Made by a program: the position numbers and the translations under genes | NCBI RefSeq assembly: GCF_051014685.1 | Contig: NC_135059.1 | Coordinates: 8,928,001 to 8,992,000, forward strand | From: Ptiloglossa arizonensis | Taxonomy: Eukaryota; Arthropoda; Insecta; Hymenoptera; Colletidae | DNA: 64,000 nt | Reading direction: 5' to 3' | Notes under the pieces: generated by a model | Seen by the model: the letters and a program-made list of their open reading frames with translations, nothing else | What the model was told of the DNA's origin: nothing | Databases searched by the model: none | Shown: positions 46,081-57,960 of the stretch, in pieces | Layout: each line of letters starts with the position of its first letter | How positions within the stretch are numbered: the stretch's first letter is position 1

Positions 46081-47910
46081 GTTTAGACTCGACAAGTACA
46101 CAAATCATGCTTTAGATACTTTACTTTAGATACTTAGGTTCTCCTATCTTTCTGTTTCCTATTGCCACACGAATGTAAAATTCTCTATTATCCATACCAT
46201 CAATTACTCCATCATAAAACCTTCAAAACAGTTGTAAGATATCGTAAGAAGTCGTAACAAACATACCAATACCGGCCATTTGAAAACCAAAGTGTCGTCC
46301 CGGGGCAATGTTCAATACCATTTTCCACGAAACATCAAACAAGCAGCACTTTCAAAGCGTTCGTAATAACTTGATCACTGTAATAAGCTACTTTGAAAAT
46401 ACACCGGGCATCTCGTCGAACGGATTACAATCACCGCCACAGCAACCGATCTTCTTTACCTGGTTGCTAATTGGCTCGATGAAAAAAATAGCAAGCAGTC
46501 GGTTGTTCGTATACTAGAGCGTAAAGCTTCTCCTCAGGTTGTCGTTCGAAGGGGTGGATCAATGAAAAAAATTCTTTTGCATTCGCACACTTTGTTTCCT
46601 TCGATTTCGTGGCACCGGTGTGTGTATCGTGGCTCGCGACTGTTCGTCATCGGGTACTCGTTGGTAATGGATTGTTTCTCTTCAATTATATTCCCGGTTT
46701 ACGGTTTATAAAGACGACGACGACGTCGACGAGGACGAGGACGAGGATGGCGGTGGTAGCGTCGGCGGAGGCGTGTTTAAAGAGCCGGATAATTTAAAAG
46801 CCGAGAAAAACGAACGCGGACGAGAAGTTACATCGCGAGGAAAATTACGTTGATGGAAAACGCGCTTCGGGATTTCTCAAAGGCGGCTGCTCTTGAAAAA
46901 TTAAAATCCTCCGCGAATCTTCTCTCCTCGGGTCTGGTCGTTATTATAAAGGACCGAAAAAATTGTCGTCTCCTCCTTCGGGACGATGCGAAGGAGACCT
47001 CTTTGAAATTCAAGAAAATACTGTACAAATTTGTACTCCAGTTATTAACCAGGCTTGCGTGTACTACAAGCGTTGATGTAACTTTTAAGGAGACGTGCGT
47101 CTGCCGTGGAGTCGACCCTCGACGAATTGAGAACGTCGATGGCTGCTTTGGACGTGTGTAAATAAATAAGGGTAGTTGTTACTTTTTTGCGGGGTGACGA
47201 ATGTGGAAATTGATAGGTTAGGTATTTTTTTAGAGAGTGGGAGAAAAAAAGAGTGGGGACCATTCTGGTTTTTGTACGATACGATTCAAGAGGGAATTAA
47301 ATTAAGGATGGTTATTTAGCGGGATAGAGTGATAGATTAATTTTTTTTTTAGGGTAATAGTGTAATAGAATAATTTATATTTAGGGTGATAGTGTAATAG
47401 AATAATTTCTATTTAGGGTAATGGAGTAATTTGTTCCACGTATTAACAGAATTTGTCATTTAGCAAACATTGGATTTTTCTCTATGATTCTCTAAGTAAG
47501 GAATTAAATAAATTAATCCGATTTTATTTTGTAAGAAGGTACTGCTTTAATCGAAGTAATTAAAAGCACTGACTTTTCCCTGGCCTCGAATGAGATTAAA
47601 TAACGAGTTTCGAAAATGAACAGGAGTCGTCGCAAAAGAGACTCTTTGTTTGTTAATTCCGTTTTGATATCAAGAATTTTTCCAAGGTATATTTAATATA
47701 CAGTATACGAGAAAATCATTAAAACTTTCGCAATGAGGAACAATCTTTTCTTCTATTTTACGTTAAAACGTGGAGTAAAAAATATGTGCGACAATGTGCA
47801 CAGAACTTTACCAACAATCGTTAATAATAATTAGATCTTTTTTTCGTCTAGATATCGTCTTGCTTTGAGTACTGCTTCCTGATACCTGATACCTTTGATA
47901 CCTGAAAAGG
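46081..47910. other. Mixed spacer with short repeats
   Basis: A (GACGAC)/(GACGAG) triplet run is at 46711-46750 and a ~31 bp AGGGTAATAGTGTAATAG repeat x 3 at 47351-47432. CpG-rich at 46600-47150. No gene is recognised. Confidence 0.5.
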
Positions 47911-48300
47911 TATCTTTTTAGGTTTTCAGTCTCTGACTAAACAAAATAATTTGATAATTTACATCGTGTGATCAAAATTTGTTAAAATGATTTCGTGGCC
48001 TATGATTTTTTAATCAGAATATACATTTAGATACGTTTAGGTATCTTTTTAGATCTTCAGTCTCTGACTAACCAAATAATTTGATAATTTACATCGTGTG
48101 ATCAAAATTTATGGCAGGAACATTTGATCCTGTTCTTAGATCTTCAGTCTCTGCCTAAACCTTATTTTCTAAACTCAACTACTACCAAACTTACGCTCTC
48201 GTACAAAAGTAAAACAGAATAATTAAATAATCTACATCTTACAATAAAACTTTATTAAAATACTTCCGTGTCCTCTAATGTTTCAACAAGAATCTACATT
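47911..48300. repeat. Direct repeat, ~130 bp x 2-3
   Basis: TATCTTTTTAG then TTCAGTCTCTGACTAA, AATAATTTGATAATTTACATC and GTGTGATCAAAATTT occurs at 47911 and 48041. A shortened third copy begins at 48133. Confidence 0.85.
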
Positions 48301-51300
48301 TTCAACAAGAACGTACATCACCCAGTTTCAGCGCTGCAAACAAACCCGGAAATGGTAATTTGCTCGCGACACGTCTCGAAGAGATATTCGCGTTAACAAA
48401 AAACCAAATAAAAAAACCCAACACCTTTCGGGACTCTCGCTACTCGACGAACCGTTTAAAAGAAACACGTTGAAAAATTTCGGAAAATCCGAGCATCGCC
48501 ACCGTACAAAGAAAAAAAGAAAAAAATCGTAACGATCCGCGCGACGTAACGGAACGGAACGGAACGGAACGGTACGAAACGCGGTCCCGATTCACCGAAT
48601 AATTCCCCAGCTGCAGGTATACGTCGCCGTGGCTAAATTGCCGTAGTCTCCTCTCTCGCGGCGTCGTTTTTCGCGCTTCCGTCGCGCAACCCCCACCCCT
48701 GCCCCCACTCCACCCAGCCACAACGCTCGCCGAATATCGCGCGGCGCTCGTCTTTTTTTCGTTGGATTTCGCCGGAGGATATCGACAGGAAACGACGAAC
48801 AGGAAACGGAGCGAGCGAAACGAGAAAGGAAAGAGGCAGTGGCGTAGGGAGCGGAAAAATGGGGGTGCGAAGGGTACAACGAGTTCGAACTGAGGGGGTG
48901 GAGTAGAGTGAGAGGGGGCAGGTTGGGAAAATGAGCGGAGAAAGGGTGGCCAGAACGGTGTTGGTGTTCGATGCGAGGAAAGAGAGCAAGAGAGCTCGCC
49001 TACTGCGTTGATGGAGGTAGTGGTGGTGGTGGTGGTGGTGGTGGTATTGTCTCAGTGATTATTTATGGCGAATTTTAAGCCCCTAAGTGTGGCTGCTGTA
49101 ATAATTAACAAAAGGCATTATGCCGGGCGGAGAACGAACCTCGACCCTCCCCCTTGCTCTCCATCGTTTTCCAACTCTCTCTCTCTCTTTCTCTCTTTTC
49201 TCTCTCTCGAGTCTGTACGTTACCCTAGTGCGCGGCCCTATTTATACACAGCCGATGGGACGCAAAGGTGGCGGCTGGTCTCGTTCCAGGGTTTCGTTCG
49301 TAGGTTGGTACGTTCGCTCGCCAGGAGAGATAACACCTGGGACCCCGGCACTCGATTGCCCAGGGCTCATTTACTAATGAGTACGTCCCTATAATCCGCG
49401 CGAGAGCAACGCGGGGCTTCTTCTCTGCCTCCCTTTCTCGGTCGCGCGCGCACGTTCAAGAGTGTGTTCGTGCACCGCGTGGCGACGAGCGTGCGTCGCG
49501 GCGAGAGACCTCCTCGAAAAAACAGAGATACCCAGCGTTCGTTCGTCGTCGTCGTCGCTTGTAAGTACGTGTACCGCGCGCACGCCTCTCGCTCTCCTTT
49601 GGGCCGCGATTCGTCACGAAAGAAGAACGTAAGCCGGATGACTCGGTGCGGCCAACGGGCGCGGGCTATTCATCGGATGCCACTCGAGAGCAAAGACCCT
49701 TCCTCCTTTTTTCTATCGTGTAAGCTGCCTCGACAACGAACAGACACGGACGCGAGAGAGCCGACTCTTCGCTAGCGCGCTGGCTACGCAACCCCCCACC
49801 CTCGATACTTCGTGAATAGGAGACGCCCCCACTCCGCGGACCGCGAACTTACGGATGTATACCTAGCTACGTTCGGCTCGCTCGCGACGAAAATGCACCC
49901 GAGAGATGCATCGCGTACGGACGATCGATTTTAAACATGCATCCCTGGATATCGTTTCTTTTTCGTTCGAAAGGAATCGAAATTTAACTCGATCAAGTTT
50001 GCGTCCCCTAGAAATGTAAATTCAACCTCGGCGAATGGGTAGAACGCTTCGCAACACTCACTTTGCGGGGAAAGGCGAAGAGTTTCGATTCGATGGAATT
50101 CAAGTTCCTTCCGGGAGCATTGTTCGTTAACGGTGACCGAGTTTAAAACCATAAACGATATAAACGATCGATCTTACTTACGCGCGTTCGGACACACCGG
50201 TTTTGCGCCCGCACGGTATCTAAATGCTACAGCGGCCGATAGATGGCGCACCCCGTGCGTATTATCTTATCGAAAATGGGGTAATTTCTAACCTATTCTT
50301 TTCTCGTCGTTTCGGCGCGCAGCGTCCACGAGTCCCGCGAGTACGTACGAAACGTAACGCGTCGTGGTCGTCGTTAACGACGCGGTTCCAGCGGTAACGA
50401 GATTAATAATTGCACCGACGAGCCAGTAATCCGTCAAATTGATTTTAATCGCAGGAACACGGTCCACCGTCCGCGTAGCACCGCCGCTAGCACCGTGGGC
50501 GCAGTCGTGCCACGAGCGAACGTCTCGATTGGAGGGAGAGACGACGCGCGTGTGTTCCTTTCGTGTCGTTACGCAATTCGTACCTTCCCTTCTCCGTGTA
50601 TCGCGCGGGGTTTACGGGCTCGTGAACGACCGGGCCGGAGGCGCATACGTAGGGAGTTAATGGTTGAAATTTAGAACAGTTTAAGTGGCATATGGTGGCA
50701 TTTTAATTGACAGTCTGGGTTAGGTCATCGCGGCACTCGGCTATCGTTCGTCGCGACACATGGACGGGAAAACGACCGGGACTCGGAGTGATACGAGACG
50801 CGAACCCCGCGCGCCACGTGGGGAGAACGGTTCATGAGAACCGGGGCATCCCAGGGGCGTGTGCGATGCCTCGTATCGGCCGATACACATAGAGCACGCA
50901 TGGTTTCATCTCTCTCTTTCTCTCTTTCCCTTTCTCGTTTACGCGCGCGCATGTTCGCCGCGTGTGTCGTTCCAAGTTCACCCCGATCGTTCGATTTTCG
51001 GAAGATTGCTTCTTTAATGTATGCATTAAAAATACACGGCGGTGCACGCGCGTTATTAGCCGGGTCGCTTAGGAGCGACGCGTTATCGTTTTTCATTCCG
51101 CGAAAGCTCGTTATTTTTCGATCAGTCCCGCGTCACCGATAGGCGAACCGAGAAAAAGAGGAAGCAGCGGCAGCGCGCGCCCTATCGATGACCAATACGA
51201 CGTACGCTGGCGATCACGAGACTAGCGCGGAACTCGTACGTTACCTAAACGACAGTACCTCCGTCCTTGTCCGATGGGATCGACGGTCGACGGCTCACAG

Positions 51301-52074
51301 CGGTACTGGACGAACGGACGGGGATCAATCGGTGTCTTCCTCACTTTCGAATTCGCTCCAAGCTGTTTTATCTCGCGTACCACTCGTATAGGTTTGTCTC
51401 GTTCAGCTCGCACAACAAACTCCTCCAATTAGGTGAGATCGTACCCCTTTCTACCGAGCTCCCGTCACACGATAAAGACACGAACTGTTGCGCAGACCTA
51501 CGAGGACTGAATCGAATCACGGAGTCGTCCCCCTGTGCCACCGGCAGCACCGCCGCCGACCAGACCCGAGACGCTCCGAAACTTATCGAGCGACATCGCG
51601 AAGACGTCCGAGTGATCTTCGTGACGTTTCAGGACGCAAATGCATTCGATTCCCCATCCCTTAGGTGGGGAAACTCTCTTCGTCCGTGCTCTTACACATT
51701 TAGCCCCCTTTTTTCTCTGTCGGGTAACACCGGACGCGAGAGATGCTTATTTCGATCGCGTTCGTTAAACGTACGGGTTACCATTTTGCATCTCGAACGC
51801 TCGCGCTCGAATTGGAGGGATTTCGATTTTGTCGGACTCGATTTCAACAACGAAAAGCGCCAGTTACTCCCGACGAATTCCAGTTACACGGTGACAGAGG
51901 GCTTCGAGGGTTGCTCCAGGCTGGGGAGTCCCTATATTTTCCCATAGTTTTACGATTCTTGAATTTCGAAACGCTCGATACAGGGGAGAGTGCGTTCGAG
52001 TGAACAAAATTAGGGAGGGAGGTTAGTGGATGGTATGCAGAAATCATTGGGTGACGAAGAAGTCGGTGAACATA
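48301..52074. other. Large CpG/GA-rich block, no gene recognised
   Basis: It holds (GGAAC)n at 48549-48572, (GGT)n at 49019-49045, CT-rich DNA at 49175-49212 and CpG-rich DNA from 49380 to 51950. A consensus-like splice donor GTAAGTACG follows a TCG-triplet run at 49561. The 226-residue frame at 51267-51947 starts with TTG and has no recognisable domain. The composition suits a promoter or untranslated first exon, but no coding sequence can be demonstrated. Confidence 0.45.
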
Positions 52075-52205
52075 TTAGAAAATCTTCTTCGGAAGGTCAT
52101 TTCGTTTCTTTTTGGTGAAAATGAAACATTGTTTTTAGAGCGTATAAACATTCTATTGAATTATACACTCTCCATTTTGGAAAACCAAATGACTTTCCGA
52201 GTCAA
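52075..52205 (+). mobile_element. TA-flanked MITE, copy 4 of 5 (decayed left end)
   Basis: The interior (GGTGAAAATGAAAC, AGAGCGTATAAAC, CTCTCCATTTTGGAAAACC) and right end (CTTTCCGAGTCAA then TA) match the family. The left end is reduced to CTTCGGAAGGTCATTTCG with a disrupted terminus. Confidence 0.8.
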
Positions 52206-54260
52206 TACAATGCACAAGAAATTATTCAACGAAGGGCATTCTTGCTTCTCAATTACTATTAAATATACAAAAAAGAAAAAACAAAGTTTCCTTCTTTCAT
52301 CAAGTACCATTTACGCTACGACTTATTCTTTCAAAATTATATTACTCTAGCTCGGATTACAAAAAAAAAAAAAAATACACACCTAAAACGATACCTTTTT
52401 GCACATTTAACGAACACGGTGAGGAACCAAGAACGTCACGGGGCTGCGGAATTGACGCAACCGCGTGCCACGGTATGCGTCGCGTGGCGAGTAATTAACA
52501 GTTTGACGAACGATCGTCGCGGGGGAAGAACAATAAATTCGGCCCGCTCCTCCGTACGATCGAAACTTATTTAGAGACGCACCGCGCAGCTGCCGGTCAT
52601 CGTTCGGATCGCGCGCTATCTCGGGAATTATTAATTCGGCTAACTCACGCACACGGCGACACGAGCGCGCCGAGTCGTTACGATCGGAAACGTTCGATTC
52701 CCGTGTCACGCGAGTCGCCCGTGCTCGAGTCTAATTTACAGAAATCGGAGGCGACTTCCCTCTTAACCCATCGAGCGTTAAACACTCCCTGCCGTAGCAA
52801 TCCACGTGTACGGTGAGCGTTTAGTAATAGCGATCACTGGGGAACGGAATATTTTTCCATTAACCTGATCTCTGTCTTTCGAACGCGCCATTCGCGACTA
52901 ACCTATAATCGCAATTATTTTGCTCCGAATGAAACTACGAGAGAGCAATTTTCAAAAATTCAAAGTGTTACCCGCAGAATATTCCCCAAACGAAACTAAG
53001 AAAACCATTACGGACACTCTTCGTATCGATGATTCGTTGTGTAATTGTAACGAAAAATATAAACAATGTTCGTCGATACAGTGCACGAAAGTATAATATC
53101 TACTCGTAACTACGCAAACACGAATTATTAACCCTCGACGCCTTCTCGTGTCTCTGTATTCCTCTATTTACGATTCTTGAACGTAAGAGATACTCGTTAC
53201 GGGGGAAGGTGGTGGAAAAATTGTGTCTTCCGTTTGGAAAATGAATTTTCCAATTTGTTTGGAAGGAGCACCGGACACGAAACGGGGTCGACGCGCACGG
53301 CGCGCGACGAGCTCGATTCTTCTCGAAATTCCGACGAACGAAATCGAGAGGGGACAGAGAGAGAGAGGGAGAGATAGAGAGTGGTGGTGGGGGAAGACCG
53401 ACGGGACTTAATCGTTAGTGAGTCACGAGTCGCGACTCGACTCGAGGGAGACTCGTTGCGTGGCACGCCGGTCGATTCGGCAGACGCTCTCGTGGTACGC
53501 GGCTCGTAACTTCGGAGCTGGTTAGGGTCAAACGGGGTCGTCTAGCGAGAAGAGCTCGTAGCAAATTCATTAGTCACCGCAGAACGGACTATCCGTCGTT
53601 CCATGAGCGAGTTTCTAGGCCGGTTCGGGAAACCCCTTTCCACCACCCCTCGAATACACACAGACGAAGGGAGAGTCTCGTCTACGCGACGAGACGAACT
53701 CTTGGATACTTGGTCGAATTTTTGAAAGAGTGACTTTAGAGATTCTTCTTTATCGGTCACGGGGCAAGCGACTTCTCGATCGTGAGAAAAGTTGAGTGAA
53801 TGACTGGGTGTCCATCAGAGGGGTTCGACAACGAGGAGAGGTGGAAATCGACGGATCGACTCGATGACGGTTTGTTCAGAGAGTTCAACTCCTTGCTTTT
53901 GAGGATTGTTCTGTTACCTGAACTGGCGGCCGGATAGAATCCTTGAAATCGTAAGATTGATCTCCAATGGAATATTTTTCTTTCAATATTTTGTATATGT
54001 ATGTTTATGTTTTAGATGGATGAAGTATTTGTATTGCTATTGGAATTTTAAGGTACGATGTTCTTTCAAATTGGAGAAAAGGATACTGAATTGGGGGATG
54101 TCGAACGAGAGTCTCTTTTCGTGTTCAAAGGGTTGATGTTGTTTTCTGTAGCACTGCCGAGACTTGGTAACGATTTTTTTCGTCCAGCGAGTTAGTTTTT
54201 TAGGATTTGCGGTTGTTTACGACACATGTGTATTTTAATACTAACTACGACCTTCACTGT
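52206..54260. other. AT-rich then CpG-rich spacer, no gene recognised
   Basis: A-tract at 52362-52375, CpG-rich at 52420-52800 and 53180-53900, GAGAGA tract at 53356-53381. Short frames only. Confidence 0.4.
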
Positions 54261-54261
54261 G

Positions 54262-54772
54262 CTTATACTAACACAATAGATATCGCAATCTACTGTTCAT
54301 CTATTATGTTAGTATAAGTATAGTAAGCAAATAGTATTTATTCTACGTTATAACAAAATACTCCAAAATCTCATAGTTATTGACGAACAGCAATGATCAG
54401 TAACATCTATTATGTTAGTATAGGTATAGTAGGTAAATTGTATTCTACGTTATAACAAAATACTCCAAAATCCCATAGTTATTGTAGAACAGTAATGATT
54501 AGTAACATCTATTATGTTAGTATAGGTATAATAGATAAATAGTATTCTAGGTTCTAACAAAATACTCCAAAATCCTATAGTTATTAATAAACAGTAATGA
54601 TTAGTAACATCTATTATGTTAGTATAGGTATGGTAGGTAAATAGTATTCTAGGTTCCAAAAAAATACTCCAAAATCCCATAGTTATTGGTGAACAGTAGT
54701 GATCGCGACATCCATCATGTTAGTACAGGTATAGTAGAGAGATAGTATTCTACGTTACGACAAAATACTTAA
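54262..54772. repeat. Tandem array, ~101-106 bp unit x ~4.5, with hairpin head
   Basis: The head is an inverted repeat of 20 bp arms with one mismatch (54262-54281 and 54299-54318: CTTATACTAACACAATAGAT / ATCTATTATGTTAGTATAAG). The right arm then recurs as the unit start at about 54404, 54505, 54608 and 54708. Units continue with TATTCTACGTTATAACAAA, ATACTCCAAAATC and CAT(A)GTTATTG. Confidence 0.9.
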
Positions 54773-56223
54773 AAATCGCGTCGCGGTGCCCGCGTTTCGA
54801 ATTCCCGCTCGCGGAGGAAGCGCGACGCGAACAGAGGTCCACGAAAGAAGCAAAGTTCCGTGGAAATCCCGCGTAACCGATGAAAGGGTAGATAGAGTCA
54901 CGGAGGTGTTCCAGAAACCCGGTTCCGCGAAAAAATACTTTCGCTAACGACCTAACCGACCGCGTCGAACGGAATGATCATTAACTCGGGGGGCCGCGAC
55001 GAACTCGCCGGATTATCAGGCTTTTCTACGGTACCGACGAGCCACGCGGTAGGTGAAGGTGTTGGTGGGGGGCTGAGGGGGTTAGACACGCTAATAGCGG
55101 CGTCTAATTACGAGAGGAGAATTTTCGTAAGCTGGAGCTCGCGAAACACTGGGATCCGTCGGAAGATCGGAGCGAGAGAGAAAATGAGAGAGAAAATGAG
55201 AGAGTGAGAGAGAAACACGTAGAGAGAACGTTCTGGAGGGGGCACGGGGGGACAGGCAGGGGGTTCCGGTCGCGTCTCCGGCAGTGGGCGCATATGGAAC
55301 TTGGACCCCTGAATGCTTACGCCGGGCTCTCAGAGAGACAGAGAAAGAAAGCCTCGCGCGGAAAGCTCGGCCCGGCCAGGCCTTTTGTGAAAGAGGGTCT
55401 TTTGTCGTCGCGACAAAGCCCGAAGAATATCCATCCTTCAAATGTGGAACAGCTGCCATCGAATGGCCCCGGCCGCCTTTTTTCAGAGTCCCGTGCACAC
55501 ACCGCCTGTACACGGTGTGCAATGTGTGTACAGGGCTTTAAGCAGAGAGAACCTACGCGCGCGCACGCAAGAGAGAGAGAGGGAGAGAAAGAACGATAGG
55601 AGACGGAGGGGTTGGGAAACGAGAGGCCTGGAGAAACCGTGGCTAGAAAGGGAGGGAAAAAATGAAGGACAGGGAGAACCCTGGGGAGAGTGATAGAAAG
55701 AGAGATAGAGAAGAAAGAAGACAGAGGAGAGAAGGAGGAACAGTGTTTCCAAGTGGGCGAGATTCGGTCCTTTTGAAGCGACCTGTAGTGCGAGGCTTTC
55801 TGCACTTCAGGCCGTCTCCTTACTGTGACGCGCGACGCGCCCAGCGGCTCTGAGAAACAACGAGGGACATCGAGATGAAAGTGTCTCCACGCCGGGGTGG
55901 TAATGCGTTCGTACCCCCGGCGTTCGAACGCGCGAGGACCGCGAAATGGAATACGCGATAAAGCGATAAACCGTGCGGTCGATTCGCGCGCGAATTCATT
56001 CGCCGAGTGATGCGTACCGAGCGCGGGGGAACCGATTCCAGAGACCGCGGACATTAACGTTGCGATTGCATAATTCGCGCTATCCGCTCACCGGGATTAC
56101 CCGCTCCTGTTTTCCACCCAGAACGCCTCCTCGTTCCAACGGAACTTTTTACGGACGATTTTCGTGAATTGTCACCATGGGACTTTTGGGTATTCGTCGG
56201 ATGGGAATAATGGTTACGCGAGT
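54773..56223. other. CpG/GA-rich block, no gene recognised
   Basis: GAGAGA and GAAAGA tracts at 55165-55225 and 55565-55740 separate CpG-rich DNA. The 245-residue minus-strand frame (55317-56054) is Ser/Phe/Leu-rich where it crosses the purine tract and is not accepted as a gene. Confidence 0.45.
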
Positions 56224-56925
56224 CGACGCCATTGATTATTGGAACGGTTCGGGTGGTTACTGGTGAGACCACGCGTGGGTCCAAACGGACCCGTGTTGAT
56301 CGAATTATTACGAACAGTTCGAAACTAGGAACAGATACAAAGTTTGATCGAGAATGGAACCGAAAATGTGGTTAAAAGGGCACTTTGGTTTTTTAAGAAG
56401 TGTATTGTTGGAACGGTTCGGGTGGTTACTGGTGAGACCACGCGTGGGTCCAAACGGACCCGTGTTGATCGAATTATTACGAACAATTCGAAACTAGGAA
56501 CAGATACAAAGTTTGATCGAGAATGGAACCGAAAATGTGGTTAAAAGGGCACATTGGTTTTTTAAGAAGTGTATTGTTGGAACGGTTTGGGTGGTTACTG
56601 GTGAGACCACGCGTGGGTCCAAACGGACCCGTGGCGATCGAATTATTACGAACACTTCAAAACTAGCAACAGATACGAAGTTTGATCGAGAAAGGAACTG
56701 AAAATGTGGTTGAAAGGGTACTTTGGTTTTTTAAGAAGTGTATTATTGGAACGGTTTGGGTGGTTTCTGGTAAGACCACGCGTGGGTCCAAACGGACCCG
56801 TGGTGATCGAATTATTACGAACAGTTTGAAACTAGTAGTAGATACGAAGTTTGATCGAGAATGGAACTGAAAATGTGGTTAAAAGAGTACTTTGGTTTTT
56901 TAAGAAGTGTATTGTTATACTTAGT
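56224..56925. repeat. Tandem array, 169 bp unit x 4, each with GGGTC-N6-GACCC
   Basis: Palindromes at 56277-56292, 56446-56461, 56615-56630 and 56784-56799 are exactly 169 bp apart, all with spacer CAAACG and flanks CACGCGT...CGTG. Units also share GGTGGTTACTGGTGAGACCA, GATCGAATTATTACGAACA, AAGTTTGATCGAGAATGGAA and TTTTTTAAGAAGTGTATTG. Identity between units is very high, so the array is young. Confidence 0.96.
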
Positions 56926-57070
56926 AACGTATTGTAATTATTTTGAAAATTTTACTACAGAAAAGAGTATATGTATATGAATCCATACGCAGGAAGTGTG
57001 GATCGAGCGAGAAAGTTATATTTGTATCACGACCCGGAAATATGAGAGAATGCGATGCAAAAGCTTCTAC
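56926..57070. other. Spacer between array and element end
   Basis: AT-rich, nothing recognised. Confidence 0.4.
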
Positions 57071-57100
57071 GGGTCAAAAAAGACCCGAAACGAGGGTTAA
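57071..57100 (-). mobile_element. Putative transposon end: palindrome, AGGG, TTAA
   Basis: GGGTC-AAAAAA-GACCC (57071-57086) is followed by GAAACG, AGGG and TTAA (57097-57100). On the minus strand this reads TTAA-CCCTCGTTTC-palindrome, the same order as the 19.4 kb element ends. The opposite end is not identified; it might lie left of the 169 bp array. Confidence 0.45.
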
Positions 57101-57364
57101 GGAAAGTGGAATCAATAGTCATCGGATTTTAAATTCATAGTTAAAATTGTAAAAACTTATCTTACTCGTAGTAAGCAGATATTGCTTGGAAAATAAATGA
57201 AAGATAATATATGATAATATCTGCGTAAACGAAAAGTATATCGAAGTTTTTCAAACATGTTTAAAGGTTAATCGAGATACAGGAAAATTGGTAACGAGCG
57301 TGAATGTTGAAATTTCGCAGGTAGTGCAATTAATTCGATTAACGTGTTCGTAATATGCGCTTAT
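57101..57364. other. AT-rich spacer
   Basis: Nothing is recognised. Confidence 0.4.
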
Positions 57365-57960
57365 AAATTTGTCGATTTTCATAGAAAAATTTACCTTATT
57401 TTGCGTACGATGGGCGTTATTAAACTCAGATTAATAAAAGATTTCAAATACGTGTATTCGTTCGAGTACACTGAAAATACACTAACATGCTTTAACTTCG
57501 TCTTATTGGTCGTCGAAATAATTATTTAGGAAATTGTTTAGCAATTTTTCGAAACGTCCAGCTAAATGGAGGAATAGTGAAGCAATTTCTATAGACAACA
57601 CTATATAGAATGTAGTGTCACGGTTCAGTCGTTTCCAGAAAGAATCGACCGAATTGTTTATTCGTTAACCTAAAATACCTTACTACCAGCTTCGTACAAA
57701 GCAGTTTTCCGTAACACGGAACGTATCGTCGGTGTTAAACGATTGTACACTGTATATTGTAAAGACTGAATGTTCGTGTCCCGTAACAATTTTACTCCAC
57801 GTAGGGGCACACGTAGCAGTCATTTTGCACCATTTCGCGCAGACGCAAACTCGACGAATGGTGTAGTAGCTGTTGTTCCCCTGTAACAACAGATTCGCGA
57901 TTCCTCCATTTTGCTAGAACACCGATAGAATTCCCGAAGAAATCACCGAATAATTATTTC
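57365..57960 (-). repeat. ~595 bp repeat, minus-strand member of an inverted pair
   Basis: Inverted copy of 45307-45903, about 12 kb away. Within the shared 207 bp frame (57683-57889 on this strand) identity is 201/207. High identity implies a recent duplication or gene conversion. The pair could mediate inversion of the intervening 11.5 kb or fold as a long hairpin in a transcript. Confidence 0.93.

Noticed and set aside
51267..51947. Longest plus-strand open frame (226 residues)
   Set aside because: It starts with TTG, lies in stop-poor CpG-rich DNA with other frames open across parts of it, and shows no domain, signal or splice context.
55317..56054. Longest minus-strand open frame (245 residues)
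   Set aside because: Half of it is the translation of GA-rich low-complexity DNA, and frames are open on the other strand too.
45307..57960. LTR retrotransposon with 595 bp LTRs
   Set aside because: The two copies are inverted, not direct, and no polymerase, integrase or primer-binding site is visible between them.
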